The notes under the pieces: generated by a model
Told to the model about the DNA's origin: nothing
Seen by the model: only the letters and a program-made list of their open reading frames with translations
The model's database searches: none
NCBI RefSeq assembly: GCF_010093065.1
Contig: NZ_CP048113.1
Location: forward strand, 5,970,001-6,034,000
Direction of reading: 5' to 3'
DNA length: 64,000 bases
Origin: Chitinophaga agri
GTDB taxonomy: Bacteria > Bacteroidota > Bacteroidia > Chitinophagales > Chitinophagaceae
In this document: piece by piece, positions 46,873-55,140 of the stretch
Layout of the letters: each line of letters opens with the position of its first letter
Position numbering within the stretch: position 1 is the stretch's first letter
Translations under genes and position numbers: made by a program

Positions 46873-46892
46873 ATAACAGGAATTTCTGTTAT
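46873..46892. promoter_or_regulatory. Candidate operator between arsR-like and lysA-like genes
   Basis: ATAACAG-n6-CTGTTAT is a perfect 7-bp inverted repeat in the divergent gap, 26 bases before the ATG at 46918. Size and place suit an ArsR-type dimer. The binding protein is inferred from position. Confidence 0.5.
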
Positions 46893-46917
46893 CTTACTGG
46901 TATATAGAGAATTTTTT

Positions 46918-48225
46918 ATGGATCTGTTTCAATATAAGAATGGCGTACTGTATTGTGAGGAGCTGCCGGTAGATAGCCTGCCGGAGAAAGGGCTGCCTAC
47001 TCCTTTTTACCTGTACTCAGTGAATACCCTCAGACAGCATTATAAGAAGATTTATGGCGCCTTTGCAAAGCTGGACCCTACAATCTGTTTTTCAGTGAAG
47101 TCCTGTAACAACGTGCACCTGCTCAATGAACTGGCTGCCATGGGGTCTGGTATGGACATTGTGAGCGGAGGAGAGTTGTTTGTTGTGAAGCAGAGCAATG
47201 CGGACCTGTCAAAGGTAGTATTTGCCGGGGTCGGTAAGTCAGATGAGGAGATCACAGATGCTATCATTAGTGAAGTTGGCTATATCAACATCGAATCGGA
47301 GCAGGAACTGGCACGTGTACAGGAGTTGGCCGGCCACCTCAAGAGAGAGGTTAGTGTGCTGATCCGTGTGCTGCCTGATATTACTGATCAGAAGACCAAT
47401 GAAAAGACCCGTACGGGTTATAAGGGAGCGAAATTCGGGATTGATTATGCAGCTGTGGAAGCGCTCATAGAAGAAAATGCGGATCATCCCTTTGTGAAGA
47501 TCAGAGGATTGCATTGCCATATCGGTTCGCCGATATCTTCCTATACTTTTTATCAGGAAAGCATTCAGAAGATGGTTGCGCTGACAGCGTCGCTGAAACG
47601 TAAGAACATCATCCTGAAAGTACTGAATATCGGTGGCGGCTTTCCTGCTAATTATGTTGATAATGACAATTTTTCCTGGGAGAGCTTTGCGGAACCTATC
47701 ATAGCGTTACTCGAACCTTATGTGAGGAATGAAGGATTTAAGATCATACTGGAACCCGGAAGGTCTATTTCTGCGAATACGGCCATCCTTGTGACCAAAG
47801 TATTGTACATCAAACAGTCCGGCGACAAGCATATTGCTATCCTGGATGCTGGCATGACAGAACTCATACGTCCTGCGATGTATAACGCATTTCACTTTAT
47901 CTGGCCGGTAAAACCGGAACCACAGCATGTGCTCGCAAACAGGAATTATCCGGTAGAGCAGGAGGGATTGACCAATTATGACGTTGTCGGACCTATCTGT
48001 GAATCTTCAGATTACCTGGCGAAAGAACGTCCTTTACCGCCATTGCAGCAGGGGGATTATGTGGCTGTATTTACAACAGGCGCGTATGGCATGGTCATGT
48101 CAAGCAATTATAACCTCCATGTAAGACCGGCAGAGATCATGGTAGATAAAGACAAGGCGTTTGTCATCAGAGAGCGTGAAACACAGCAGGACCTGGTGAG
48201 AAAAATGATCAGACACGAATTGTAA
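46918..48225 (+). CDS. lysA: Diaminopimelate decarboxylase
   Basis: 435 residues, a fold-type III PLP enzyme. FSVKSCNN carries the PLP-binding Lys61. Also seen are MDIVSGGEL, GLHCHIGS, IGGGFPA (phosphate-binding glycine loop), EPGRSI, and CESSDYLA with the Cys of the partner-subunit active site. TTGAYG follows near the C-terminus. Expected reaction: meso-diaminopimelate to L-lysine and CO2. Related enzymes act on other amino acids, so the substrate is likely but not certain. Its stop codon directly abuts the next gene's ATG. Confidence 0.88.
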   Translation: MDLFQYKNGVLYCEELPVDSLPEKGLPTPFYLYSVNTLRQHYKKIYGAFAKLDPTICFSVKSCNNVHLLNELAAMGSGMDIVSGGELFVVKQSNADLSKVVFAGVGKSDEEITDAIISEVGYINIESEQELARVQELAGHLKREVSVLIRVLPDITDQKTNEKTRTGYKGAKFGIDYAAVEALIEENADHPFVKIRGLHCHIGSPISSYTFYQESIQKMVALTASLKRKNIILKVLNIGGGFPANYVDNDNFSWESFAEPIIALLEPYVRNEGFKIILEPGRSISANTAILVTKVLYIKQSGDKHIAILDAGMTELIRPAMYNAFHFIWPVKPEPQHVLANRNYPVEQEGLTNYDVVGPICESSDYLAKERPLPPLQQGDYVAVFTTGAYGMVMSSNYNLHVRPAEIMVDKDKAFVIRERETQQDLVRKMIRHEL

Positions 48226-48894
48226 ATGTTAACACCTATGACCAAAGAGGAGTACAAAAAGCTATACAGCGAGGATGACGCTGTCGGCTGGTTATCAATA
48301 GATAAACAACTAGAAGGCTTATACGCTGGCGTGGAGCCCAGGCATTATGCACCTCCTTTACATTATGCCGTGGGAGGAGAAGACCCTATTGATGGCACCA
48401 GTATTTACGATAGCCATCATCAGCGCACACACTATCACCTGATCAGCTATGGTATGTCGCAGTTGTACTATGATGAAGAACAGGCGGGTGGTGAGTTCAG
48501 TAAATGGGGCTTTGAATTCACTTTCAGGCTGAAACCTTTTGGTGAAGATGCCGGCGATCCGCTATGGGCTATCCAGGTGATGAATAATCTGGCCCGTTAT
48601 GTCTATAAGAGTCAGCGGTGGTTTGAACCGTATCATTTTGTGCCTGCTAATGGCCCTATCCGGCTGGATACGGCAACGGATATAGTAGGACTGGCCTTCG
48701 TGCCTGACCCGGAGTTAGGCGTGATCCGGACACCACATGGTGAAGTAACCTTTCTGCAGATGGTCGGACTGACGAAAAAAGAAGTTGACCGGTTGCTGGA
48801 GAAACCACAAACAGGTGAGGTCGAACGGCTGATCGATGAGATGCGGGAACAAAATCCGTTACTCATAACAGACCTCGACAGAACAGATAATTAG
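48226..48894 (+). CDS. Suppressor of fused (SUFU) domain protein
   Basis: 222 residues, soluble. It matches the bacterial SUFU family: APPLHYAVGGEDPIDGTSIY, HYHLISYGMS, then WGFEFTFRLK and PLWAIQVMNNLARYVY. Bacterial SUFU proteins are often immunity proteins of polymorphic toxin systems, but no toxin gene is visible here. The ATG at 48226 touches the stop of the decarboxylase gene; another ATG lies at 48238. This gives tight translational coupling with lysA, an unusual neighbour. Confidence 0.88.
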   Translation: MLTPMTKEEYKKLYSEDDAVGWLSIDKQLEGLYAGVEPRHYAPPLHYAVGGEDPIDGTSIYDSHHQRTHYHLISYGMSQLYYDEEQAGGEFSKWGFEFTFRLKPFGEDAGDPLWAIQVMNNLARYVYKSQRWFEPYHFVPANGPIRLDTATDIVGLAFVPDPELGVIRTPHGEVTFLQMVGLTKKEVDRLLEKPQTGEVERLIDEMREQNPLLITDLDRTDN

Positions 48895-48901
48895 TATATA
48901 A

Positions 48902-48937
48902 AGAGCTCGCAATCAGCGGGCTCTCTTGTTTTTTTTA
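48902..48937 (+). terminator. Rho-independent terminator after SUFU gene
   Basis: AGAGCTCGC (48902-48910) pairs with GCGGGCTCT (48916-48924; one G-U pair) and a T-rich run follows. Confidence 0.85.
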
Positions 48938-49011
48938 AAAAAGTAGAAGTTTTTTAGCCTCCCTTTATGGAATCTTTTTCTTTATTGCATCCTTAGAGAA
49001 ACGTTTTCCAT

Positions 49012-49848
49012 TTGAAGCATTTTTCATGGTTTGCAATAGTCCTGTTTGTTACCGTGGTGTCTGTACTGTGCTGGCAATATATGAAAGCCCACAGCACACC
49101 TGTGAGCATGGCTGTCCACTATAGAACAGTGGGCCAGTTGCCATTGCCTGACGGGTATAGGAGGGTATCGGCAGCGCCAGGATCGTTTGGTGCATGGCTC
49201 AGGACAATACCGCTGAAAGCAAGCAATACTGTATATCTGTACAATGGAGAACGGAAGCCCAATCAGACCGCACAGTTTGCCGTACTGGATATTTCTGTGG
49301 GGAGGAAAGACCTGCAGCAATGTGCAGATGCCGTAATACGCCTGTACGCAGAATATTTATATGCCTCCCATCAGTATTCGAAGATCGCTTTTCATGCAAC
49401 TGATGGTACATTGATGGATTACAGCAGCTGGATGAAAGGCTATCGTTTTCCTTTAAGGCATGGAAAACTGCAGAAACAACTGACTAACAAACCATGTCAG
49501 GGAGAGACTTGTTTTCATGACTATCTGCAGACGGTCTTTTCCTATGCAGGTACACTGTCACTAAGCAAGGAACTGAAGACAGTATCAGATCCTGCGGCTA
49601 TTACCGCTGGTGATGTATTTATTAGGGGCGGCTCTCCGGGACATGCCGTGATCGTGATGGACGTTGCCGTGAATGCTGCAGGACAAAAAACCTTTACGCT
49701 GGCACAGAGTTATATGCCTGCGCAGGATATTCACATATTAAAAAATACGGCAGGGACGAACACTCCCTGGTACCAATATAACCGTGAAAAGTTGCTCAAT
49801 ACACCAGAATGGATTTTTGAGTGGAACCAATTAATGAGGTTCCGGTAA
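49012..49848 (+). CDS. DUF4846 domain protein
   Basis: 278 residues, probably started at TTG 49012, where a hydrophobic N-terminal segment begins (FAIVLFVTVVSVLCWQYM, about 6-24). The body matches DUF4846: GSFGAWLRTIPLK, YNGERKPNQTAQFAVLDI, DGTLMDYSSWMKGYR, GDVFIRGGSPGHAVIVMD. The last motif, with a conserved GHAV, recalls NlpC/transglutaminase-like folds, but the activity is unknown. It is periplasmic or membrane-anchored. It stands alone after a terminator. Confidence 0.82.
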   Translation: MKHFSWFAIVLFVTVVSVLCWQYMKAHSTPVSMAVHYRTVGQLPLPDGYRRVSAAPGSFGAWLRTIPLKASNTVYLYNGERKPNQTAQFAVLDISVGRKDLQQCADAVIRLYAEYLYASHQYSKIAFHATDGTLMDYSSWMKGYRFPLRHGKLQKQLTNKPCQGETCFHDYLQTVFSYAGTLSLSKELKTVSDPAAITAGDVFIRGGSPGHAVIVMDVAVNAAGQKTFTLAQSYMPAQDIHILKNTAGTNTPWYQYNREKLLNTPEWIFEWNQLMRFR

Positions 49849-50073
49849 GATTGTCATTTCCCTATACCATGTGATGCCGGCCTGGCTACCGATCCACACC
49901 ATCGGTATGCCCGCCGGCTTTTTTGTGCACGTTCCCCTTTTGTGACCCAGGCAAATCTGAATAGTTTGCCCATGTATTCCCGATTTTGTCATTAAATTAC
50001 TGGTCAGGTAATGTACTGTATACCTGGTGATGAACACCCGGAACAAACATTTTCAGACACTCAAAATGATCAG

Positions 50074-50616
50074 ATGAAATGGAATAATGAACCCAATAAT
50101 TGGTCAGGCGATGCGCAGCGACTGACCTGTACCATTGAACCCGGAACAGATTACTGGCGCGTGACCCACTATGGTTTTATCCGCGATAACGGACCGTTTT
50201 ACTATCGGGAAATTTCGGGTGATTTTACCGCCACGGTAAAGGTCATCGGTCAATACCGTGAACTGTATCATCAGGCGGGTCTGATGATACGTATAGACGA
50301 AAAGAACTGGATCAAAACAGGCATTGAATATGTGGATGGTGTCCAGCATGTCAGTGCAGTTGTAACGAGGGAAGTATCTGACTGGTCGGTAGTACCACGG
50401 CATGATAGTCCGCCGGCAGTCTGGCTGAAACTCCTGAGAAAAGGGGATTATGTAGAGATCAGTTATTCCTTTGACAGTGTGAAATATGAGATGTTACGGC
50501 TGGCTTATTTCCCACCTGATGTAGCTGTAGGGATCGGGATGGTGGCGGCTGCGCCGGGTGAAGCGTCCTTTACCGTGGTATTTGAGGATTTTAAGGTAAT
50601 TGGTCAAGGAGTTTGA
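50074..50616 (+). CDS. DUF1349 concanavalin A-like protein
   Basis: 180 residues. ATG 50074 is chosen because the family sequence begins there (MKWNNEPNNW). It matches the DUF1349 jelly-roll family: GPFYYREISGDFTATVKVIG, HQAGLMIRID, WIKTGIEYVDG, WLKLLRKGDYVEISYS. No signal peptide, so cytoplasmic. The fold is related to laminarinase-type lectin domains; the biochemical role is unknown. Confidence 0.87.
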   Translation: MKWNNEPNNWSGDAQRLTCTIEPGTDYWRVTHYGFIRDNGPFYYREISGDFTATVKVIGQYRELYHQAGLMIRIDEKNWIKTGIEYVDGVQHVSAVVTREVSDWSVVPRHDSPPAVWLKLLRKGDYVEISYSFDSVKYEMLRLAYFPPDVAVGIGMVAAAPGEASFTVVFEDFKVIGQGV

Positions 50617-50636
50617 AGCTTTGTAAGCTGCATAAG

Positions 50637-50668
50637 AAGGGCGTATCAATGAACTTTGATACGCCCTT
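50637..50668. terminator. Bidirectional terminator
   Basis: A 13-bp perfect stem (50637-50649 with 50656-50668) between the convergent DUF1349 and GH2 genes, followed by TCT-rich sequence. Confidence 0.8.
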
Positions 50669-50761
50669 TCTCGTTGTGCGTTTTAACGGTTAACTCAGGT
50701 GGTCTGCCCGTTTGCAGAGGTGAACGGACAGCTATACATGGTGACTGATGTCTTGTAGAGG

Positions 50762-53161
50762 TTACTGGTTTTTGCTGTTGTCAATAGCCTGACGGAACAT
50801 GGTCCTTTCCTGTTCAGGAATGTTCTGACCATATTTTTCCAGATAGGTATTAGCTACAGAAGCATAGTTAGACCAGTCCTGTTTATTGAATGTGTAGACC
50901 GTTTTAGCTCTGAGATAGATCTCTTCGCCTGGCTCGCCGTAAGGTTTGATGCTGTTCGCGATTGCGCTCCAGTCAGGATCAGTGGTTTTCTGTAGAACAG
51001 GATCGATTACGTCTTTAAACACGATGTTCATCAGTTTCACAGTTACGGGCCTTTTTTCCAGTCTGGAATCGCTGGCTTTCAGCTGGTCCTGCAATACAGC
51101 GAAACCTTTGTCTTTGGTGCTGTTAGTGAACTGCAGAATGAGATCCAGCTGTTCCGGAGTATAAGGGCTTTGCAGGGAAGCGATATAGGCACTACCTGCG
51201 ATATTGGAGCCGGCCTTATCACCTGCCTGTTTCGCCATCATAGCGAGCTTAAAGAGGAACTCTGTATCACGGCGGCCATCCACAAACTCCTGCAGCATTT
51301 TGCTGTAAGCCACGGAAGGATCAGTGATATCGGCGTTCATGGCGGTTACGACAGGCAGTGTACCCAGGTCAGGGTTGAGAGGGGCGTGTATTTTACGCAT
51401 CTCCTCAAACGGTATCTTCACTACTTCACGGTCGTAGGTTAATAAGCCGTTTTGTTCACCTTCCACATCGAAAGGCTGGGTATAAATGGAACCGGACAGA
51501 CCGTCAGCTTCCAGCAGTTTAAGATGCTGGTTCATGATGGTATACTTGGCTGCCAGTGCCGCCGGTTTTTCCTGAATGTAACCCCAGGCGCTGCTGGTGT
51601 TCCACTGGTGTTCGGGAATGAATACACCGATACCACCAAATTCGCCCAGTACCCGGGCCTTGCCTGGTTCAGCAGGTGCGTTCATTGGATCAGGATAGGA
51701 GTGTACATCTGTCATATCAGCACTTACCCAGGCATTGGGAGAAGGGCTCCGCAGCTGTTCGTTGACATACAGCATTTCGCCGGAGTGACCATTCACGATA
51801 CGGGAAGGATCGGCAGTTTTGATCCATTCGGTAATACGTTGCTGATCGTAAGCCCCCCACTTTTCGTTGAAGATCACCCAGGTGGTGATAGATGGGTTAT
51901 TATGCAGTTGTTCCAGTGTTTCTTTCGTTTCTTTTTCATACTCCGCTTTGGAACCTTCAGGTAAGCCCTGGTTAGGGTTTACGAAATCCTGCCACACCAG
52001 CATACCTAGTTTATCGGCGTGATAGTACCAGCGGGCAGGTTCTACTTTAATGTGCTTACGGATGGTATTGAAGCCCATTGCTTTGATTGCCTCAATGTCA
52101 AATTTAAGGGCGTTGTCAGTGGGGGCGGTATACAATCCGTCAGGCCAGAAGCCCTGATCGAGTGTACCGAGATTGAAGTATGGTTTGTTATTCAGGAAGA
52201 TGCGGTCTACGCCTTTAGCGTCTTTCTGGATAGCGATCTTACGCATACCGAAGTAGCTTTTTACCTCGTCTACAGTTTTACCGCCTTTGGTCAGTTTAAC
52301 GGTTAGGTCGTAAAGGAAAGGATTAGCCGGAGACCAGTATTTAGCGTTCTTCACAGGCAGTTTTAGCAGGGCGCCTGCTTTACCTTTTGTTTTGCTTATT
52401 TCGGTGCCATTATCAGTAGCGATCAGTTCCACACTGGTGCCAGCGGGCGCATTTACTCTTACCTGCAAGATGTTCTTATCGATATCAGGAGTAAGGGTTA
52501 CACCAGAGATATAGTCAGCAGGAACAGTTTCCATCCATACGGTTTGCCATATACCGGAGGTAGGGGTGTAATAGATATTGGCGGGGTTCAGTACCTGTTT
52601 ACCATGAGGGCCAACGCCTTCACTGGTCGGGTCAAATACTTTTACCACTATCTCATTTTCGCCGTCTTTAAGGGCGGCGGTGATATCCTGTGAGAATGAC
52701 TGATAACCACCGGAGTGAGAACCGGTTTCCTTGCCATTCACGTATACCGTAGCCTGCCAGTCGACAGCTCCAAAATGTAATAGTACATGTTCTCCGGCTT
52801 TTAGTTCAGGTTTGGTGAAGGTGCGCTGATACCAGAGATTTTCCGAAGGCTGTAATGGCTTTTTTACGCCGGAAAGTGCTGATTCCAGTGGGAAGGGGAC
52901 CAGGATCTGTCCCTGGTAACCGGTAGGAGTGGCAGCATCTTTAGGGGTGATGGCATACTTCCATAGGCCATTCAGGTTTTGCCAGTTCTCACGTACCATC
53001 TGCGGACGGGGATACTCTGGTAAGGCATTGGTGGGAGAAACATCTTTCGCCCAGCGTGTTTTGATCGTTGCCGGCTGCATCTGCCAACCGGTCTGCGCCA
53101 TCACGCTTTGACCCAGCGCGACACTCAGGAAACATACACTAGCAGTCTTAAACAGATTCAT
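50762..53161 (-). CDS. GH2 family glycoside hydrolase, secreted
   Basis: About 799 residues from ATG 53161, where the signal peptide starts (ends VMAQ); the frame is open further upstream to 53269. The order is a sugar-binding jelly-roll (PRPQMVRENWQNLNGLWKYA), an Ig-like domain, then the TIM barrel with NTIRKHIKVEPARWYYHAD. The acid/base is Glu433 in IFNEKWG and the nucleophile Glu507 in VLGEFGG. About 180 residues at the C-terminus lie beyond the barrel. Substrate specificity (beta-galactoside, glucuronide or mannoside) cannot be told. A LacI-type palindrome lies about 60 bases upstream. Confidence 0.92.
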   Translation of the reverse strand: MNLFKTASVCFLSVALGQSVMAQTGWQMQPATIKTRWAKDVSPTNALPEYPRPQMVRENWQNLNGLWKYAITPKDAATPTGYQGQILVPFPLESALSGVKKPLQPSENLWYQRTFTKPELKAGEHVLLHFGAVDWQATVYVNGKETGSHSGGYQSFSQDITAALKDGENEIVVKVFDPTSEGVGPHGKQVLNPANIYYTPTSGIWQTVWMETVPADYISGVTLTPDIDKNILQVRVNAPAGTSVELIATDNGTEISKTKGKAGALLKLPVKNAKYWSPANPFLYDLTVKLTKGGKTVDEVKSYFGMRKIAIQKDAKGVDRIFLNNKPYFNLGTLDQGFWPDGLYTAPTDNALKFDIEAIKAMGFNTIRKHIKVEPARWYYHADKLGMLVWQDFVNPNQGLPEGSKAEYEKETKETLEQLHNNPSITTWVIFNEKWGAYDQQRITEWIKTADPSRIVNGHSGEMLYVNEQLRSPSPNAWVSADMTDVHSYPDPMNAPAEPGKARVLGEFGGIGVFIPEHQWNTSSAWGYIQEKPAALAAKYTIMNQHLKLLEADGLSGSIYTQPFDVEGEQNGLLTYDREVVKIPFEEMRKIHAPLNPDLGTLPVVTAMNADITDPSVAYSKMLQEFVDGRRDTEFLFKLAMMAKQAGDKAGSNIAGSAYIASLQSPYTPEQLDLILQFTNSTKDKGFAVLQDQLKASDSRLEKRPVTVKLMNIVFKDVIDPVLQKTTDPDWSAIANSIKPYGEPGEEIYLRAKTVYTFNKQDWSNYASVANTYLEKYGQNIPEQERTMFRQAIDNSKNQ

Positions 53162-53221
53162 TGCTGTAAATGATTGGTTATTAATTGATTTAGTTGTAGT
53201 GGAATCATTTAATGCCTCGAG

Positions 53222-53233
53222 GTAATCGATTAC
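53222..53233. promoter_or_regulatory. Candidate LacI-type operator upstream of GH2 gene
   Basis: GTAATCGATTAC is a perfect 12-bp palindrome with the central CG step common in LacI-family operators, 61-72 bases before the GH2 ATG. No LacI-type gene is in the window. Confidence 0.45.
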
Positions 53234-53269
53234 GTAACGTTTAATAAAAGATAAGCGTTGAGGTATCAC

Positions 53270-53595
53270 ATACTATAAGTATTTATTGGTGGTTTGGTAA
53301 CGTACGTATCGTCGTCCTGTCGTTGGAAGAGATTGTTTTGGTTTTAACTTTTCTGGTCTCTCTGCGGATAAAGATAGGGAAAATGATTGATAATCATGCG
53401 ATTTTAAAAGTCCGGTTCTTTTTGCCACGGTCATTCTCACGGATGGGTTCGTAGAAGAAAGTTGTGTTGCCAGTATTGCCTTCTTATCCCGGCGTCGATC
53501 CTGCAGCATGTATGCAGCATAAACGTCGGATAAGGAAGAACAGGCAATATGAGTTACCTCTCTATATCATATGGGAGGTAAGGGAGGGCATGGGG
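53270..53595. other. Intergenic, no gene seen
   Basis: 326 bases upstream of the GH2 gene and downstream of the PARG-type gene, both on the minus strand. It holds the short palindrome ACGTACGT near 53300 and no convincing reading frame or terminator. Confidence 0.6.
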
Positions 53596-54465
53596 TCAAA
53601 CAGTGGGGATGAAATGGCCGAACTCTTTTACGAATGCATCTTTTGTTGTCTGCTTCTTTGATGGATCATAGATGGCAAATACAACATGTTTGAATGCATG
53701 TCTGAATGTCTCATTTTTTTTGAGATGATAAGCAAACCATGCTGCCACATCTTCCGTTCTGTTCCTGAACACACCACATCCCCAGGCACCTAGGATGAGG
53801 GTCGTCTGTTTGTTGATCACAGCAAGTGATAACAGCTTCTCGATCCTGCCCAGCATGACTGGTTCGATCATTGGTTCTTCTTCCGGATCATTGTTGAGCA
53901 ATGCACCACGGTTCACCGCAGGCGTGGTGATGATGGATACCTGGTAAGGGGTGTCGATCAGCCGATCCGCATCGTCTCTGAAAACAGGTACAGCAGGAGA
54001 GTAGATCATGTGATCGGAGTACAGCATACTGCGGTTTGCCCGATTGATCTCATACATGTCCATATGCGGTTGCAGACAGGCATATAATCCGCTTCCCCTG
54101 GCAAGGCTTTCTTCCTGTGCCTGCGCACCACCGAGAAAACCACCACCTGGATTCTTCGCAGAAGCAAAGTTGAGGCAGCATACATTTTCCTCGCCTTCCG
54201 TTACAACCAGTCTTCTGGCAGCACCGAAGGTACTTTCGGTGGTCACTTCAAATGTGCAGGTAGCTGCAACGGGTTCCTGCAACAGTGCATCTCTTTTGAT
54301 GAACACTGACTCAAAATCGTCAGGTGTGTAATGAATGGTATTGTCAACAGCGTACCGTAGGTCAGCGCCGATGTTGACGGTTTCATGCTTTGGGTTAGTG
54401 TACCTGCCTGCGCTCATAATGTCCAGCGTTTCATAGGCAATGGCCACCCTGGCGTTCTTATTCAT
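53596..54465 (-). CDS. TIGR02452-type poly(ADP-ribose) glycohydrolase-like macrodomain protein
   Basis: 289 residues, soluble. It carries the bacterial PARG signature GGG-X7-QEE: Gly107-109 in NPGGGFLGG, then Gln117-Glu118-Glu119 in AQEESLARGSGLY. LILGAWGCGVFRN near 225-235 binds the diphosphate. Such macrodomain proteins remove ADP-ribose polymers or single units from proteins. Family length is about 260-290, so it is complete. No ADP-ribosyltransferase or NADAR gene is visible next to it. Confidence 0.92.
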   Translation of the reverse strand: MNKNARVAIAYETLDIMSAGRYTNPKHETVNIGADLRYAVDNTIHYTPDDFESVFIKRDALLQEPVAATCTFEVTTESTFGAARRLVVTEGEENVCCLNFASAKNPGGGFLGGAQAQEESLARGSGLYACLQPHMDMYEINRANRSMLYSDHMIYSPAVPVFRDDADRLIDTPYQVSIITTPAVNRGALLNNDPEEEPMIEPVMLGRIEKLLSLAVINKQTTLILGAWGCGVFRNRTEDVAAWFAYHLKKNETFRHAFKHVVFAIYDPSKKQTTKDAFVKEFGHFIPTV

Positions 54466-54536
54466 AGGGTTAATTATTGTTTGTGTTATTGTGACACAAA
54501 GAGAGTACTTTTTTCTTAAACCGGCAAATTATTTTT

Positions 54537-54742
54537 AATGGTAATGATATCTATGATGGTATCGAAGGGTATGTGTTCACCACGAATAAACCGGGAGGAT
54601 CTGTCAGAGATGGTCTGCGTCCACTCTATCAGTATTATACGCTACACACAGTCTGCATTTCTACACCACTAACATTAATGAGTTAGGTCCTAATGGTACT
54701 GCTCCTTATGTATTCCAGAAAATAGCCTGCTATATTTTTTAA
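54537..54742 (+). pseudogene. Remnant of a DUF5648-type C-terminal repeat protein
   Basis: In one frame, from 54537, the translation reads DGIEGYVFTTNKPGG and LRPLYQYY. After a frameshift near 54650 the next frame reads HFYTTNINELGPNG and FQKIACYIF, then stops at 54742. The combination PLY-YY, HFYTTN and Y-FQKIACY is the repeat found at the C-terminus of secreted Bacteroidota proteins (DUF5648-like). Only about 65 residues remain and the N-terminal part is missing. Confidence 0.6.
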
Positions 54743-54764
54743 CAGCATTGACTTTACTAATGCC

Positions 54765-54796
54765 GCCTCAGTCAGTAACGCTGACTGGGGCTTTTT
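54765..54796 (+). terminator. Rho-independent terminator
   Basis: An 11-bp stem (54765-54775 with 54781-54791, one G-U pair), a 5-base loop and TTTTT. It lies 22 bases after the remnant's stop codon, in the same orientation. Confidence 0.85.
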
Positions 54797-54857
54797 GCTT
54801 TCATGCAGATCAGTCATCCTCATTCATCAGACAGGCAAATGAGCTGTACCAATGTTT

Positions 54858-54888
54858 TTTGTTTTTAAACAAATTTCCCATAATTTCA
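54858..54888 (+). promoter_or_regulatory. Candidate promoter for the decarboxylase gene
   Basis: TTTG (54858-54861), a 19-base spacer and TAATTTCA (54881-54888; two bases off TAnnTTTG). It would give a leader of about 245 bases. Consensus match only. Confidence 0.3.
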
Positions 54889-55066
54889 GTGTGTGGCATC
54901 TATCGTTACAAACGACTCAAAATAATCTATACATTAGTAAGACTCAACCTCAGGGACTTTTCATTAACATTTGAAGCCAGACATTAAAGACGATCTGCTA
55001 TGTGGCCTACCTGCCTGTTGTCAAAGTCAACATAACCGGTAAGCGTTAATACGCATCGTTTCATTT

Positions 55067-55094
55067 AACCCGGGACCGTATGTCCCCAAGGGTT
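55067..55094 (+). promoter_or_regulatory. Compound leader hairpin
   Basis: AACCC (55067-55071) pairs with GGGTT (55090-55094) and GGGAC (55072-55076) with GTCCC (55082-55086), with a 3-base bulge. It ends 46 bases before the decarboxylase ATG. No T run follows, so it is not a plain terminator. Confidence 0.4.
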
Positions 55095-55140
55095 TGCCAT
55101 GCCCCAAAGTATCCTCGAATGATCATATAAACCACAATTC

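Larger units (their letters stand above)
54466..55140. other. Intergenic region with a gene remnant, terminator and leader hairpin
   Basis: 675 bases between divergent genes. Contents in order: a C-terminal repeat fragment (54537-54742), its terminator (54765-54796), a candidate promoter TTTG-N19-TAATTTCA (54858-54888), and a compound hairpin at 55067-55094. A short open frame at 54748 contains the terminator and is not a gene. Confidence 0.65.

Noticed and set aside
54748..54987. Open frame of 79 codons as a gene
   Set aside because: It contains a clear rho-independent terminator and shows no protein-like composition.
54889..55140. Thiamine pyrophosphate riboswitch before the TPP enzyme gene
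   Set aside because: I could not find the conserved CTGAGA and matching boxes in the leader.
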